DNA of 64,000 bases from Valencia hispanica (Eukaryota > Chordata > Actinopteri > Cyprinodontiformes > Valenciidae), in the NCBI GenBank assembly GCA_963556495.2, contig OY747709.1, forward strand, positions 55,135,900 through 55,199,899. The letters run 5' to 3'. This document shows, piece by piece, positions 43,940 through 54,954 of the stretch. The number at the start of each line of letters is the position of its first letter. Position 1 is the stretch's first letter. The notes beneath the pieces are model-generated. The model ran no database searches. It was given only the letters and a program-made list of their open reading frames with translations, and was not told the origin of the DNA. The position numbers and the translations under genes are program-made.

Positions 43940-45680
43940 GTGCAACAAACAGAAACTTTTTCTTTGCAGTGGTGATCAGTGCCTGATCATATCACTATGG
44001 GCAACTTCTGTAAACCTTCAAACATAGAATAAGAGAAGACTTTTGTCATTCTTTTGTCCTGTTCTCCTAAACTTTTCCAATTGATTTAAGCCAGGTAAAA
44101 CTAACAAAATAAAAATAAAAATTGCATGAAACCATCCTTAAATTTCAAGGACAATAACAATGAGGGACTGTTTTCATAAAGTTAGACTTTTATCAAATAC
44201 TTGAAGCATTCTCTTTTAGTAGTGTTAGTTTTCTCCATGTTTTATTTTTGTTTCTTTTCTTTGAAGGACATTTTTTTAAAATAGTTTTATGATCTACATA
44301 TCTAATTTATTCCTCCTTAAGCTTCCTGTTAAAGAGAACGTATTACTTTAGATAGTTTTTTGATTTGATTAGAGACTGATACTGTAAGACAAATAATAGA
44401 TTTTATCATTTAGTCTTCATAAATTCTTAACTCAATTAGAGCCAACCCGATTCATGGAAGAAATGCTTTTGGAATGACAAAAAAACAGTTCGTTTCAGTT
44501 TATTTATATAACACGGATTCAAAATAAATGTCATAAAAAAGTGTATAATCAAATTAGTCTAATCATACAAAAAAAATTCCCACTCAATCACATTTATACC
44601 AGTTTGATCCTATGAAACAGTGTAGTCAGGTCCAGTTTATTATGGCAATTTGTAAAAAAATCCCATCTGTGGAAACTCACCCTATTGTATCGAGTAATTT
44701 ATTTTGCAGCAGTCTGTCAAATGGAGCATGCATGTGGCAACATGTGGAAGCGAACGACTGTCTTTGGATCACAAGAAGCCTCCACCAGAAACAGGTTCAG
44801 TGTGAGAAGCCATCAACACGATGACCAGTTATAAGAAAAACATGCCAGACAATGCCCTACCTGCACAAATAAGGGAAACGCAACTGGGATCTTAACTGGA
44901 AGCATGTGATTTTGTTAGAGGGCAGCAATAAAGTCTCAAGGTGCAAATTGAAGTGAAATAAAGGAAGAATATGTGGACAAACACCTCATGTCCGCTGTTA
45001 AGTACATCGAGTCTGTAAGATTGTAGGAGGAGCTGTTTCTACACCAAGGCCCTTCAGAACCTTGTTAGAGAACAGAACATCCCAAACTCTAAATATCAGG
45101 ACATTTTAAATAAAAAAAATCTGGTGGAACCTATCAGTAAACTGGAATCACTGAGTCTTTCATCAGGGTACTGATCAACCATATATAGCCAAATCACCAC
45201 AGAAATTGTTCACCAGACACAAAATCAATCAGCTTCAATGTCTAATTTCAGTCCCCAGGCGAAGACAGACTGTGCAGAAAGGAATAGTCAAAGACACCTC
45301 TGTCTGTATGTTTAAACCTTTTCAACTGTATAAAATAGGAAAACGCATACATTGGAAAATGTACTTGAATTTACTCGAATGTACTTAATGCAAATAGGAT
45401 CAGCTTTGATGAACTGATGGCCTAAAAACACATATTGCAAAATAACTGGGGCTATCAAAATGAACGCATTAACGCAGGTCAATTAATTTGTAGAAATAAC
45501 GCAATTCATTTTTTAACACATTGATGCATGCACAGAATGACCCAACCTGTTCCCACAATTCAACCCGTGCTCATTTCAGTGTAAATCTAAACATCATGGC
45601 AGACCAGAACTATCTCCACAAATACATGTGAAAGTCTGTTCTCAGTCACAAGCGATATACTGTAGAGGGATTATTGGACT
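43940..45680. other. AT-rich interior of the insertion, degraded repeat
   Basis: No coding sequence is recognised. 44485-44830 is a decayed copy of the fish repeat seen at 36561-36929 (TCCTATGAAACAGTGTAGTC, GGTTCAGTGTGAGAAGCCAT). The rest is AT-rich with no recognisable feature. Its presence inside the LTR-flanked span suggests the span accumulated further insertions. Confidence 0.5.
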
Positions 45681-45752
45681 ATGTCACTCCCTGCTCTACT
45701 GCGCATGTCTGCAGAAAGAGACGCTATCATTTTAGTTGTGCTTATGGTTACA

Positions 45753-46313
45753 CTAAAAGGAAAAAGAGAAAAGAAGAGAAAAAAAAAGAAAAGAAAAAAA
45801 AGAATCAGGAGCCAGAGGCGTGTCTTCCCAGACACCCTTGGCGGAGTCAGGAGCCAGGGGCGTGTTCTCTAGAACACCCCCTGCGGAGTCAGGAGCCAGA
45901 GGCGTGTCTTCCCAGACACCCCCTGTGGAAACAGGAGTCAGCGGGGAGGCCGCCAATGTCGACTTCCGTCGCCTTTTATGGCGTAACTCAGGGAAGGCGG
46001 AAGCGATTGACTGGAGGTCCTCTTGGGCTGGTCCTGAGCTGCCAGGTTGAGACTGGGGTCGAGGCGGAGGTGGTCTTCCCAACGTCTGAGCAAAAGCTGC
46101 TTGGCGGTTCCACTCCGCCTCGGCCCAGAACCCGGTCAAGCCCAGCTCAGAAAACAGAAGCTTCCATGGTCTGAGTAAGCCCATTACCTGCTCTGCAACA
46201 GAAACTCTAACCCATGGTGGGTTGAGAGTGGCCACAATGTCCAAGTTTCTTCTTAACTCCTTATATAGTGTTGGGAGACAGAGAGCTGCTGGGTCCAACT
46301 GGCTGGGTCGTTC
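45753..46313 (-). CDS. Gag-like frame of the LTR-type element
   Basis: The minus-strand frame enters from the LTR, reads MTERPSQLDPAAL, then about 80 residues of globular-looking sequence (LDIVATLNPPWVRVSVAEQV, FSELGLTGFWAEAEWNRQAA) and a Pro-rich linker. It ends in near-perfect repeats of T-P-L-A-P-D-S and V-W-E-D before a poly-pyrimidine run (about 45770-45800) that encodes only Phe/Ser. A DPAA start just inside the LTR is reminiscent of fish Ty3/gypsy gag proteins; I infer a gag remnant. No zinc knuckle or protease motif is visible. Confidence 0.35.
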   Translation of the reverse strand, partial: ERPSQLDPAALCLPTLYKELRRNLDIVATLNPPWVRVSVAEQVMGLLRPWKLLFSELGLTGFWAEAEWNRQAAFAQTLGRPPPPRPQSQPGSSGPAQEDLQSIASAFPELRHKRRRKSTLAASPLTPVSTGGVWEDTPLAPDSAGGVLENTPLAPDSAKGVWEDTPLAPDSFFSFLFFSLLFSFSF

Positions 46314-47047
46314 CGTCATGTTTCTTGTACTGAGTACCCAAATGCAGAAAAGTAAATAAGAATGTTTTAATAATAACAAAACAAGGACTTACAAAATTCA
46401 GGAGGATCAAAAACTGCTGCAATGGCAAAACAGGAACCAAGAAGGGAAGGTAGCCGGGCAACAGGGAAGGCAGGAACCAGGCGGGGAAGAATGACGACGA
46501 ACCAGCGAGTTGTGACTGAGTGAGAACCGAATATATACTGAGGGGAGAGTGAGGATGTGAACAGAGAAGGAGCAGGAGACCAATTAAGGGAAACAGTTGG
46601 AGCTGGTGGTGATTAGAGGAAGCTGGTCTAGGAGTGGCAGAGAAGCAGGAAGGACAAGGGAAACAGAAAACTCTTAAGAAACAAACCAATGATAACAAGT
46701 CTTAGAGGATTCTAAAGGGAGGCTAAAGGAAACACTAGAAAACAGAAGGAAGACATAAGGAAACTCTGGAGAGAAAGAAATAAGGAAATTATCTAAAGAG
46801 AAATAAACTAAGGAAACACAAATGAGAAGGTGGACATAAACAAAGATGAACACATCTAGGAGGAAAGAGGAAACCATGGAGTGCCATGAATACATAAATA
46901 TAATACATAAACTGAAAAAGGAAAAACTACTAACTTGAGACACAAAGGAGGAACAAAACAAGGGGGCACCTTGGGGTAAAAAGGGGAAGAAAACAAGGTG
47001 GAAGGAAAAACTACAAACTTGCAACACAAAATCCAAAGACCATGACA
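46314..47047 (-). repeat. 5' LTR of the insertion, full copy
   Basis: This is 734 bp, TG-like start on the minus strand (TGTCATGGTCTTTGG from 47047) to CATGACG at 46314. It is T-rich at its start, holds CAGTATATATTCGG (TATA-like, about 46530) about 200 bp before a TTATTAAAAC polyadenylation signal, and contains TCACAACTCGCTGGTTCGTC, shared with the solo LTRs at 36930-37540 and 58195-58744. Confidence 0.75.
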
Positions 47048-47052
47048 AATCC

Positions 47053-47810
47053 AGCTAGAAACTACTGATCAGGCCTGAAATCTAGGTGTAATAATGGACT
47101 CAGACCTGAACCTCCAGGGTCACATAAAGGTCAATAACAAGGTCAGCCTTCTATCACCTGAAGAACATTTCTAGGATTAAAGGACTGATGTCACAACAGG
47201 ACCTAGAAAAACTCATCCATGCGTTTATCTTTAGTCAGATTGATTACTGCAACAGCGTCTTCACAGGTCTGCCTAAAAAGTCAATCAGACAGCTGCAGCT
47301 GATCCAGAACGCTGCTGCTCGTGTTCCTCACTAGAACCAGGAAAGTAGAGCACATCACCCCAGTTCTAAAGTCCTTACACTGGCTCCCTGTAGCTCAGAG
47401 AATAGACTTCTAAATACTTTTACTAGTTTATAAATCATTACATGGCTTAGCACCAAAGTATGATGAAGATCTACTGTTACTATAGCAACCCCACCAGACC
47501 AATCAGGTCCTCTAATTCCAGTCGACTCAACATCCTAGAATCAGAACCAAACATCGAGAAGCAGCTTTCAGTTTCTATGCTCCTCTAATCTGGAACAAAC
47601 TTCCAGAAAACTGCAAAGCTGCTGAAACACTGAGTTCCTTTAAATCACAACTAAAAACGTTTCTGTTTAGAGCTGCCTTTGAGTCATGTTTTGATGTATC
47701 ATATGCTCTGTGTTGTGCTTCTTGCTTTACTGCTATTTTTACTTCACCTCTTAATCATGTAAAGCACCTTGATGTTGAAAGTGGTATATACAAATAAAAT
47801 TGCCTTGCAA
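47053..47810 (+). pseudogene. L2-type LINE, C-terminal part and 3' tail
   Basis: This resumes the LINE broken at 43388. Readable pieces in shifting frames include PEPPGSHKG, SSMRLSLVRLITATASSQVC (a frame-shifted IDYCNS region), RTRKVEHITPVLKSLHWLPV, REAAFSFYAPLIWNKLPENC and SSFKSQLKTFLFRAAF. It ends ATACAAATAAAATTGCCTTG, the L2-type tail. At least six stops or frameshifts make it inactive. The tail matches that of the 31416-32066 copy, and the head continues the 43035 copy across the insertion. Confidence 0.93.
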
Positions 47811-48246
47811 TATGGTGGTGAGTTACTCTTCAAGTACGGTTTTAGTAAGTAGTTTAATAAATGAGACCCCAGATGGATATTTCCTGACAACACGGACTCA
47901 GTCGGTCCAACAGCAGCAGAGAAAACCCAGCAGGATGATTGGTTGGATCATCCTAAACAGTCTGTCTGTCTGTCTCCTCTGTCTGCAGTGAAAACGTTCT
48001 GCTGACCGGACACTTTTTAACTTCCAGGATGTCCCGGCTCCCGTCCGCTCAGACTCTCCAGCGTCTGCAGGAACCCGACCGGGCCTGGTTCTCACCAGTT
48101 CTTCGGGGCTTACAGTTGCAGCCTCTGCAGCAGCAGTGTGGGCGTGTATCTGCTAAACTTTGCTGACCAGAAGTTGCCTTCAGCAGCTTAAAATATAAAG
48201 AAGGAGCGGAAACACAGCCGACATCAGTTGGCTGTAAATTAACCTT
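47811..48246. other. Unassigned upstream region of the candidate promoter
   Basis: No gene or repeat is recognised. GC content rises from about 48020. A 98-codon minus-strand frame (48049-48345) is opposite the candidate first exon and is considered incidental. Confidence 0.35.
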
Positions 48247-48259
48247 GTTGCCAGGCAAC
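48247..48259. promoter_or_regulatory. Perfect RFX X-box
   Basis: GTTGCCAGGCAAC is a palindromic match to the X-box bound by RFX family factors, which control many cilium genes. It sits in a CpG-rich stretch 85 bp upstream of the ATG at 48344, in the usual position for a ciliary-gene promoter. The 13-bp match is seen directly; regulation of a gene here is inferred. Confidence 0.55.
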
Positions 48260-48343
48260 AGCCAGCATGCTGCGGGGAGACGGAGCGCGATCAGAACCGC
48301 TCGTCCTCCGGGGAGACGGCAGCGGCCGGAGGAGGATCTGAGC

Positions 48344-48472
48344 ATGGAGGTGTGCGACGGTAACCGTAACCGTGAATCTCATCTTTTCTTCTGTAACTTT
48401 CTTTTTTAGCTGGATTTTTTTGTAGATTCGTCTTCAGATTCGGGAACACCGAGTTTCCGAGGAAAGCTGCTG
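48344..48472 (+). CDS. Candidate 5' end of an unidentified gene, two exons
   Basis: ATG GAG at 48344-48349 is followed by a possible donor (GTGTGC). A 60-bp intron would end in a pyrimidine tract and acceptor CTTTCTTTTTTAG (48397-48409). The second exon, 48410-48472, is exactly 21 codons, opens LDFFVDSSSDSGTPSFRGKL and ends at a donor (CTG|GTAAAG). Joined, the gene start would read ME then that segment. The phase is consistent, both splice pairs are plausible, and a perfect X-box lies upstream. The intron is very short, the first donor is weak, and I recognise neither the protein nor any later exon, so this is a hypothesis. Confidence 0.3.
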
Positions 48473-49344
48473 GTAAAGATTCCAGAATCCCAGCTTAAAG
48501 TGGATTCTTTGTTAAGGTGTCGGATTCGACCCATTAGGAGCATTTTCTGTCAGAATGATTCAAAGGTCAAAGTTCAAAGAGTCTGGAACTGAAAGTTAAC
48601 CAAAAACAGTGAAATTATGAGAACACTGGACTCTGCAGAGTCTCCTCCTCCTCCTCCGTCTCCTTTCATTCCTAATAAAGACTCAATGTTTCCTACAGAA
48701 ACCAGACAAAAACACAGTCCATCCTAACTGCATTCATTTCATGTCAGAGACTCAAACAGAACCTGATGTTGCCTCTATACTAAGAAGCTAATTAGCAGTA
48801 CAAACATCTGCTGCCTTGCGTTTGAACCTGAGGTCTGATTTAGGTTTAATTAACTCATAACCGAAAGGGTTCATTAGAGGCAGCAAACACCTGCAGCCTG
48901 CAACAAAACAAAACATCCAGGAGTCCAGCATGCTACCAGTGACAAACATGAGCTCTTTGTCCTGCTGGATGTTAGCTAAAGCAGTAAATATCGGCTATCT
49001 AGAGCTTAACATCATTATGACCCCCTGCCTGATTTATGTGGGTTGGTCCCTGTTTTACTGCCAGAACAGCACCGACCCCTGAAGATGAGCTGTGGTATCT
49101 GGAACCAAGATGGCAGCAGCAGAATCTTTCAGTCATGTTGAGTCATGATGAGGCAGGAGCAAACTGCAGACACCAACTGGGAGAAACCATTATTAAATCA
49201 TTAATGATTAAATAAGACACAGGTGGTGTAATAGGTCAGGCAGGTAATATCACTGAGAGTAACAGAGGTTATGCAAACCGGAGAGCTTAAATGTGCCGAG
49301 GAGGAGTGGAGAATGACAAAGGAACCAAAGGAGCTAATCTAGGA
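48473..49344. other. Unassigned, possible intron
   Basis: No exon, repeat or RNA gene is recognised. If the gene start at 48344 is real, this and the LINE that follows would be intronic. Confidence 0.35.
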
Positions 49345-49590
49345 AAACCAGATTCAAAAAATTCAAATTCAAAAATACTTTATTGATCCCAGAGGGACAT
49401 TAAGTGTTGTAGCTCATATGATTAATTCTTTAAGGAGTTGTTGTAGATAATGATGGCTGTGGGCAGGAAGGATTTCCTGTAGCGGTCTGTATTGCAGCAA
49501 AACTGAAAAAGCCTCTGACTAAAGACGCTCTATTGTTGTATGACTGTCTCATGAAGAGGATGCTCAGGGTTGTCCATCATTTTTTTGATT

Positions 49591-51260
49591 TTATGAAGAA
49601 TCCTTCTTTGCATCATCATCTCCAGATGTTCCACAGTCGTCCCAAGAACAGAACCAGAACAGAACCAGAACCTTCTTTATCAGGTTGTTGAGCCTATTTA
49701 AATCCCTGGCTCTGATGCTGCTACCCCAACAGATGACGGCTGAAGAGATTACACTCTCCACAACAGACTTGTAGAAGATCTGCAGCATCTTGCTGCAAAC
49801 CTTGAAGGACCTAAGCTTCCTCAAGAAGTCCAGTCTGCTCTGTCCCTTCTTGTAGACGGCTTCACTGTTCAGTCTCCAGTCCAGTCTGTTGTCAAGGTGA
49901 ACTCTGAGGTATTTATGCTCCTCAACCACCTCCACTTCTTCTCCCATGATGGAAACAGTGTTTGACTTATCCCTGTTTCTTCTGACATCTACAATCATCT
50001 CTTTTGTTTTGTTTACATTCAAGGTGAGACGATTGTTTCCACACCATGTCACAAAGCGGTCCACCAGCTCTCTGGATTCAGCTTCTTGTCCATCTCTGAT
50101 ACATCTGAGTATTTCTGCAGATGACAGGTCTCTGATTTGTACTGGAAGTCTGAGGTGTACAGAGAGAAAAGGAATGGTGAGAGTACGGTCCCCTGTGGTG
50201 CTCCTGTGCTGCTGACCACCTGGTTTGACACACAATTCTTCAGTCTCACAAATTGTGGTCTGTTGGTCAGGTAGTCATTGATCCAGGCGATTGTTGAGGG
50301 CTCCACCTGTGTCTTCAGGAGTTTCTGACAAAGCAAATCAGGCTGAATTGTGTTAAATGCACCAGAGAAATCAAAGAACATGATCCTCACAGTGCTGCCT
50401 GCTTTGTCCAGATGACAGTGGGTTGGTTGAAGCAGGTGGATGATGGCATCTTCAACTCCAACTCCACAGCGATAAGCAAACTGCAGTGGGTCCTGATACG
50501 TTCTTGTTTGCTTACTCAGGGGTCCCAACAGGAGTCTCTCCAGGACCTTCATGATGTGGGATGTCAGGGCAACAGGTCTATAGTCATTGATGACTGATGG
50601 GTGAGTTCTCTTTGGTACTGGAACAAGGCAGGATGTCTTCCACAACACTGTAACCTTCTCCTGAGTTAGGCTAAGGTTGAAGAGGTGCTGCAGAATCCCA
50701 CAGAGCTGCTCTGCACAGGCCTTCAGGACTCTGGGACTGACACCATCTGGACCTGCAGCCTTGTTCCGGTTCAGTTTCTCCAGCTGCCTCTTCACCTGAC
50801 TTTTGGAGACAGACAAGTGGGAGGGGGAGGCAAAGGGAGTAGCAGCATTTCCTGACTTGGTTGAAGTCAAACTTGTGGAATCAGAAGAGTCCATGGCTGA
50901 GGTGAAGGATAAAACATCCGAGGTGTAACAGGAAAGCTGTTGATCAGAGGAGAGTGGGATGTCTGTTTGGCTGGGAACAGGAGAGGAGGATGCTGAGCTA
51001 GTTCCTGAACTGAACCTGTTGAAGAATGTGTTCAGTTCATTGGCTCTGTCCAGACTTCCATCTATCCAATCCTTCCTGTCCTTAAAACCTGTGATCTTTC
51101 TCATTCCTGACCAGACATCTCTGATATTGTCCCTCTGTAGTTTGTTCTCCAGCTTCTTCCTGTATGCCTCCTTGCTGTCTCTGATCTTGACCTTAAGTTG
51201 CTTCTGTATACTCCTCAGTAATTCCCTGTCTCCCTCCCTGAAGGCTCTTTTTTACTTGTT
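49591..51260 (-). pseudogene. LINE reverse transcriptase, stop, frameshift, active site cut
   Basis: The segment begins just after a TAA near 51254, with a frame through KAFREGDRE-like residues into the 351-codon frame starting at 51104. Motifs are RNKAAGPDGVSPRVLK (about residues 113-128), FFDFSGAFNTI (first catalytic Asp at 245) and GAPQGTVLSPFLF. At residue 331 it reads KYSD and then loses the second Asp of the Y-x-D-D motif to a small deletion and frameshift near 50110. The C-terminal part continues in another frame (RLTLNVNKTKEMIVDVRRNR, YKSVVESVISSAVICWGSSI). The polymerase cannot be active. Confidence 0.93.
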
Positions 51261-51294
51261 TAGCAGTTCCTTCAGGTCACTGGTGATCCAGGGT

Positions 51295-52338
51295 TTATTT
51301 ATTAGGGAAGCATCTCACTGTTCTGGTGGGGATGATGTTGTCCACACAGAAGTTTATATAGTCAGTCACACACTCAGTCATGGCATTGATGTCCTCTCCA
51401 TGTGCTTGGCAAAGAGTCATCCAGTCTGTGGTTGCAAAACAACCCTGCAGGGCTTCTTCAGCTTCCTGTGACCATTTTCTCACAGTTTGTTTTGTCACAG
51501 GTTGCCTCTGAACAAGTGGTTTATATTCTGAACAGAGAAAAACAAGGTTTTGATCTGATTGTCCCAGAGGAGGTCTTGGTTTGGACATGTATGAATCCTT
51601 TACATTTGCATAAAACAAATCCAAGGTCCTGTTTTCTCTTGTAGAGCAGCTGACAAACTGTTGAAATGTTGGAAGTGTAGTAGAGAGCGAGGAATGAATA
51701 AAATCACCAGATATTGCCACAAATGCATTGGGGTGCTGTGTCTGTAGCTTAGCAACAACGGAACTGATGACATCACATGCATTGTCGTCAACGGCTGAAG
51801 GTGGAATGTAAACAAATGCCAAAATTACATTGGTGAACTCTCTTAGTAAATAATATGGACGAAAACTCACTGCCAAGAGTTCAATATCTGGGCTGCAGAG
51901 ACGACACTTCACAGTAACATGTCCTGGATGACACCATCTGTTGTTGACAAGCACTGCTACTCCACCACCTCTTCTTTTCTTGCTCCTCTTCAGATCTCTG
52001 TCTGCTCGTACAGTCAGGAAGCCTGGCAGAGAGACGTTGGAGTCGGGGATATGATCCAGCAGCCACGTCTCAGTAAAACACATAACACTGCATTCACGGT
52101 ACTCTGGCTGAGTCCTTGTAAGGGCTTGGAGTTCATCCATCTTGTTAGCCAGTGATCTTATGTTGCCCATTATGATCGATGGAAGAGATGGCTTGAACTT
52201 CCTCTTTCTCTGTCTCCTTTTCGCTCCTGCTCTGCATCCACGTCTCCTCCTCATCAACTCATCAGGGATTTGTGGCTCCAGTTGAGGTATTATTTCAGCT
52301 TTTGCGATGTTAATCAGCTGCTCCCAGCTGTAAACCAC
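51295..52338 (-). pseudogene. LINE endonuclease domain, catalytic residues changed
   Basis: The 347-codon frame has a basic N-terminus (RRRRGCRAGAKRRQRKRKFK) and the order of motifs of an APE-type endonuclease: N-I-R-S-L near residue 59, F-T-E-T-W near 88-92, V-A-V-L-V-N-N-R near 127-134, Y-I-P-P near 177-180. At residues 211-214 the expected G-D-F-N/H position reads GDFI, and near 261-263 the expected S-D-H reads SDQ. Loss of the Asn and of the catalytic His would abolish target nicking. The frame ends in a frameshift near 51290 that separates it from the reverse transcriptase. Confidence 0.92.
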
Positions 52339-52780
52339 CTTGTTGCCATGTTACGCATCATAACAAATTGTCAAAAAGGGAAAAATTTACAGCAAAAATC
52401 CTTCCAGCTTCACAGCACCAAAAACTAGAAAGTATACAGGTCAAAAAAAATTCAATCTTCCTCAAGAAAAAAGAGGAACCAATGTACAAAAAACCAAAAC
52501 TTAATATGTAGCCAACAGAGCCACTCCAACATGCAGCCACCCAGAGCAGCGCAATTCTAGAAACGATGCAGGTGGAAAGTGAGAGGGCAGAGGGAGAGAG
52601 GAGATGACTAGAGAATAAACAGGACAGAGAAGTAAATGAAGGTTGAAACACTGAACAGAAGAATCTTGAATCCAAGAACAATAATCTCAAACGTTTAAAG
52701 ATAATAACCTCACTCGTTTTTGCTTGTTGCCACGGCCCGGCTAACATCCAGGTAGACGGCACGCAGAGGTCGCGCTACAC

Positions 52781-53449
52781 ATTTTTGTCGTCTGTCATTT
52801 TGACCGACAGGGTCAAAAAAAAAAAATCAGGTCATAATCTATTTTTACCTGTCAGCAGTGTTGGGTATAGTTACTTTGGAAAGTAGTTAATTAGGTTAGA
52901 GCGTTATCATCAATTAAAAGTAATCAGTTACGTTACAGCGTTATCCATTCATAAAAGTAACTCATTTTTGAGTCTGCCGCTGAAGTTGAAAAATCTGAAC
53001 TTCGGCGTCAATTTGTGCCGCTTCAACCAATCAGGAGCAAAATTCATTCATTCAACACGGAGGAAATACTGATAACGGCCGTCCCCCCGAGCTACACGAC
53101 ACCAGCTGCTTTCTCTACAGAGACGGAAAGAAAAAGGAGCTGATTGGAGGAATAGAAGTGAGGAGATACGGCAACCTGGTGAGTTCATTTCCCTTTTCAA
53201 AGTTTTCACGCTACTGACCCTGGGAACCTGCTCAGTGTACTCTCCATAGTAAACAGAGAATGGAGACTCTCTATTCCGACGCTAGATCGACAGCTGCCAT
53301 CTTGCAAAAACACCGTCTGGCACTAGCTCCTCCCACATGTTGCTTATTTCTAGCTTGCCCAATTCGCTTTGGACGCGCGTCGAGCTGCGAATGTTCAAGC
53401 GTCAAACTTTTGTTTTTGTTTTTTTGACGCTTTGGTTGTGAACTCCCCG
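52781..53449. other. Repeat fragments, no gene
   Basis: CGCGCTACACATTTTTGTCG and TCATTTTGACCGACAGGGTC (52772-52820) and CAGTGTTGGGTATAGTTACT with repeated GTTACGTTACAGCGTTA-type words (52857-52960) are ends of common fish DNA transposons. The latter starts with the CAGTGTTGGG terminus of a hAT-like element. 53280-53450 shows nothing recognisable. Confidence 0.5.
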
Positions 53450-53850
53450 TTATATCTGCCACGACCGTCTGGATGTTCAAGAAGACGGAGCAGAGACACA
53501 GAAACAACAGAAGATCTGATATAAGAGAACTTTCTATGCTAAAGAAAGTAAAAAGTTGATAACAGGACACAGTGGATGTTCAGTTACTGGGAGCATCATC
53601 CCAGTCGATGCCTTCGTCATTGCAGCCAAGCAGGATACCAAACCAGGTGGAGCTTCTATGGAGAGAAAAACAAAGTTAACAGTCAAAATAACAGCAATTA
53701 ATACAACTGGAGAGTAGTAGGAGAGAAAAGTAGCAGAGTGTAGAGAAAAGTGGTAAGTCTGTCTTCCAGCAGTCTGAGCCTATAGCAGCATAACTACAGA
53801 GATAGCTCAAGATGACCTAGCCCGTTAGAATGAGACAAGAGAGAGGCGGA
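53450..53850 (+). repeat. Fish interspersed repeat, second copy
   Basis: It starts with CTGCCACGACCGTCTGG and repeats the end of 36561-36929 (AGAAGATCTGATATAAGAGA, AAAAAGTTGATAACAGGACA), then extends further through AGCATCATCCCAGTCGATGC and GAGATAGCTCAAGATGACCT to about 53850. It shows the 3' half of the repeat that the 36-kb copy lacks. It is non-coding. Confidence 0.75.
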
Positions 53851-54954
53851 GCCAGCGAGACATTCTGATGTGGGCCAAACCATCCTACTACCTCCACCAG
53901 TAAACTTAATTACCATAATGCATACTGGTACCATGTATTTCCCAGATAAACACATCGTTTTTGTGGGGCATTATTTTCATCCAACCACTGGGTGCAAACC
54001 CCCCAATGATTTTCCTTCTTTTGTTGCTCCTTGGTCCAGATCTGATGCTCATTGTTGTTTCCTTCAGCAGTAGACGGGGCTCATTATGGTCGCCCTGGCT
54101 GATTTGATTAAATCTTTACACTCTCCAATTTTCTACTTTCGAATCATCAAACGTTTAGGACAAAATGCTAAATTGCTGACCAACACATTCCACCCACGAG
54201 CAGGTGCCACAACGAGACACTCATTCCCCCTGTAATATGGTTGGTGCTGTCTGATTCCAGCCGAGCCTGGAGGTAGAACCTGAATTTAAATAAAATGCCG
54301 TGTGTTTCTGTTTCATAAGAGAGGAGGTGGAGGAGCAGAGGGATGCGTGGGCGGGTGATAACGTGACAGGAGCGACAACACCACCTGTCAGCTCGCTCAA
54401 GCCGTTTCAGTCCATGTGTTCGACGATGTAATAAAGAGACGCCGCCGTTTGACCCTTGACCCTGGAAACATGACCCAGGCTTTCCAGCAGAGAGGATTTA
54501 AAGCCAGCAGCAGCTTCATACATTCAGGATTATGGATTATCTGTCTGCCAGAGATGCTGCGCGGATGTCTGTCAACAGAGCGACACGTTGACCCCGCTGA
54601 CCCCAACGTGACGAGGGCCGAGGAGCCGCGAACGAGCCGCCATGAAAACTCACGACTGATTAAAAGATTAAAACCCCATTTTCCGCTAATTCTGCCCTCC
54701 AGACTGAACGCTGAGATGGAAAATCTGAAGGCAGAGAACACGTTTTTCCTCACATAATGCGTCGCACGTTAGCTGAACGTTTCTCCAACTCCGCAATGTT
54801 CCTGAGGAGCTCCAGCTTTTACTGCAGCGTTCCTAAAATCCTCCCACGTTCTCTGCTGGGGGTCTGCATGGGCGGGCCCTCCTCTTCCTCTTCCTCGCTT
54901 CTGGAATCACGTTTTCCAATCATCTCGTGCCAATTTTCCCTCAAACATCTTTAA
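53851..54954. other. Unassigned, nothing recognised
   Basis: Overlapping frames of 113 (+) and 118 (-) codons at 54397-54757 have no domain that I recognise. The rest is featureless. Confidence 0.35.

Larger units (their letters stand above)
43389..47047 (-). mobile_element. LTR-retrotransposon-like insertion in the L2 LINE
   Basis: The 3659-bp insertion begins TGTCATGTTTCTTG and ends ACCATGACA. The first 165 bp (43389-43553) are repeated at 46314-46478, so it has LTR-like repeats. TG...CA ends and flanks AATAC (43384-43388) and AATCC (47048-47052), a 5-bp duplication with one change, fit an LTR element. Read on the minus strand the LTR ends in a polyadenylation signal (TTATTAAAACATTC) before ...CATGACA. 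The left copy matches only over its 165 terminal bases. No reverse transcriptase or integrase was found, so it is non-autonomous, with a short gag-like frame at most. Confidence 0.75.
49345..52780 (-). mobile_element. Near full-length Rex1/Babar-like LINE, inactive
   Basis: The minus strand holds a 5' leader (about 52780-52340), an apurinic-type endonuclease, a reverse transcriptase and a 3' tail of AATAAAGTATTTTTGAATTT with GAATTT repeats ending near 49350. The 3.4-kb length is that expected for a one-ORF CR1/Jockey-group LINE. Truncated copies of the same family lie at 23383-23722 and 40838-41480. The assignment to Rex1/Babar is from general resemblance; LINE identity is certain. Confidence 0.93.
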
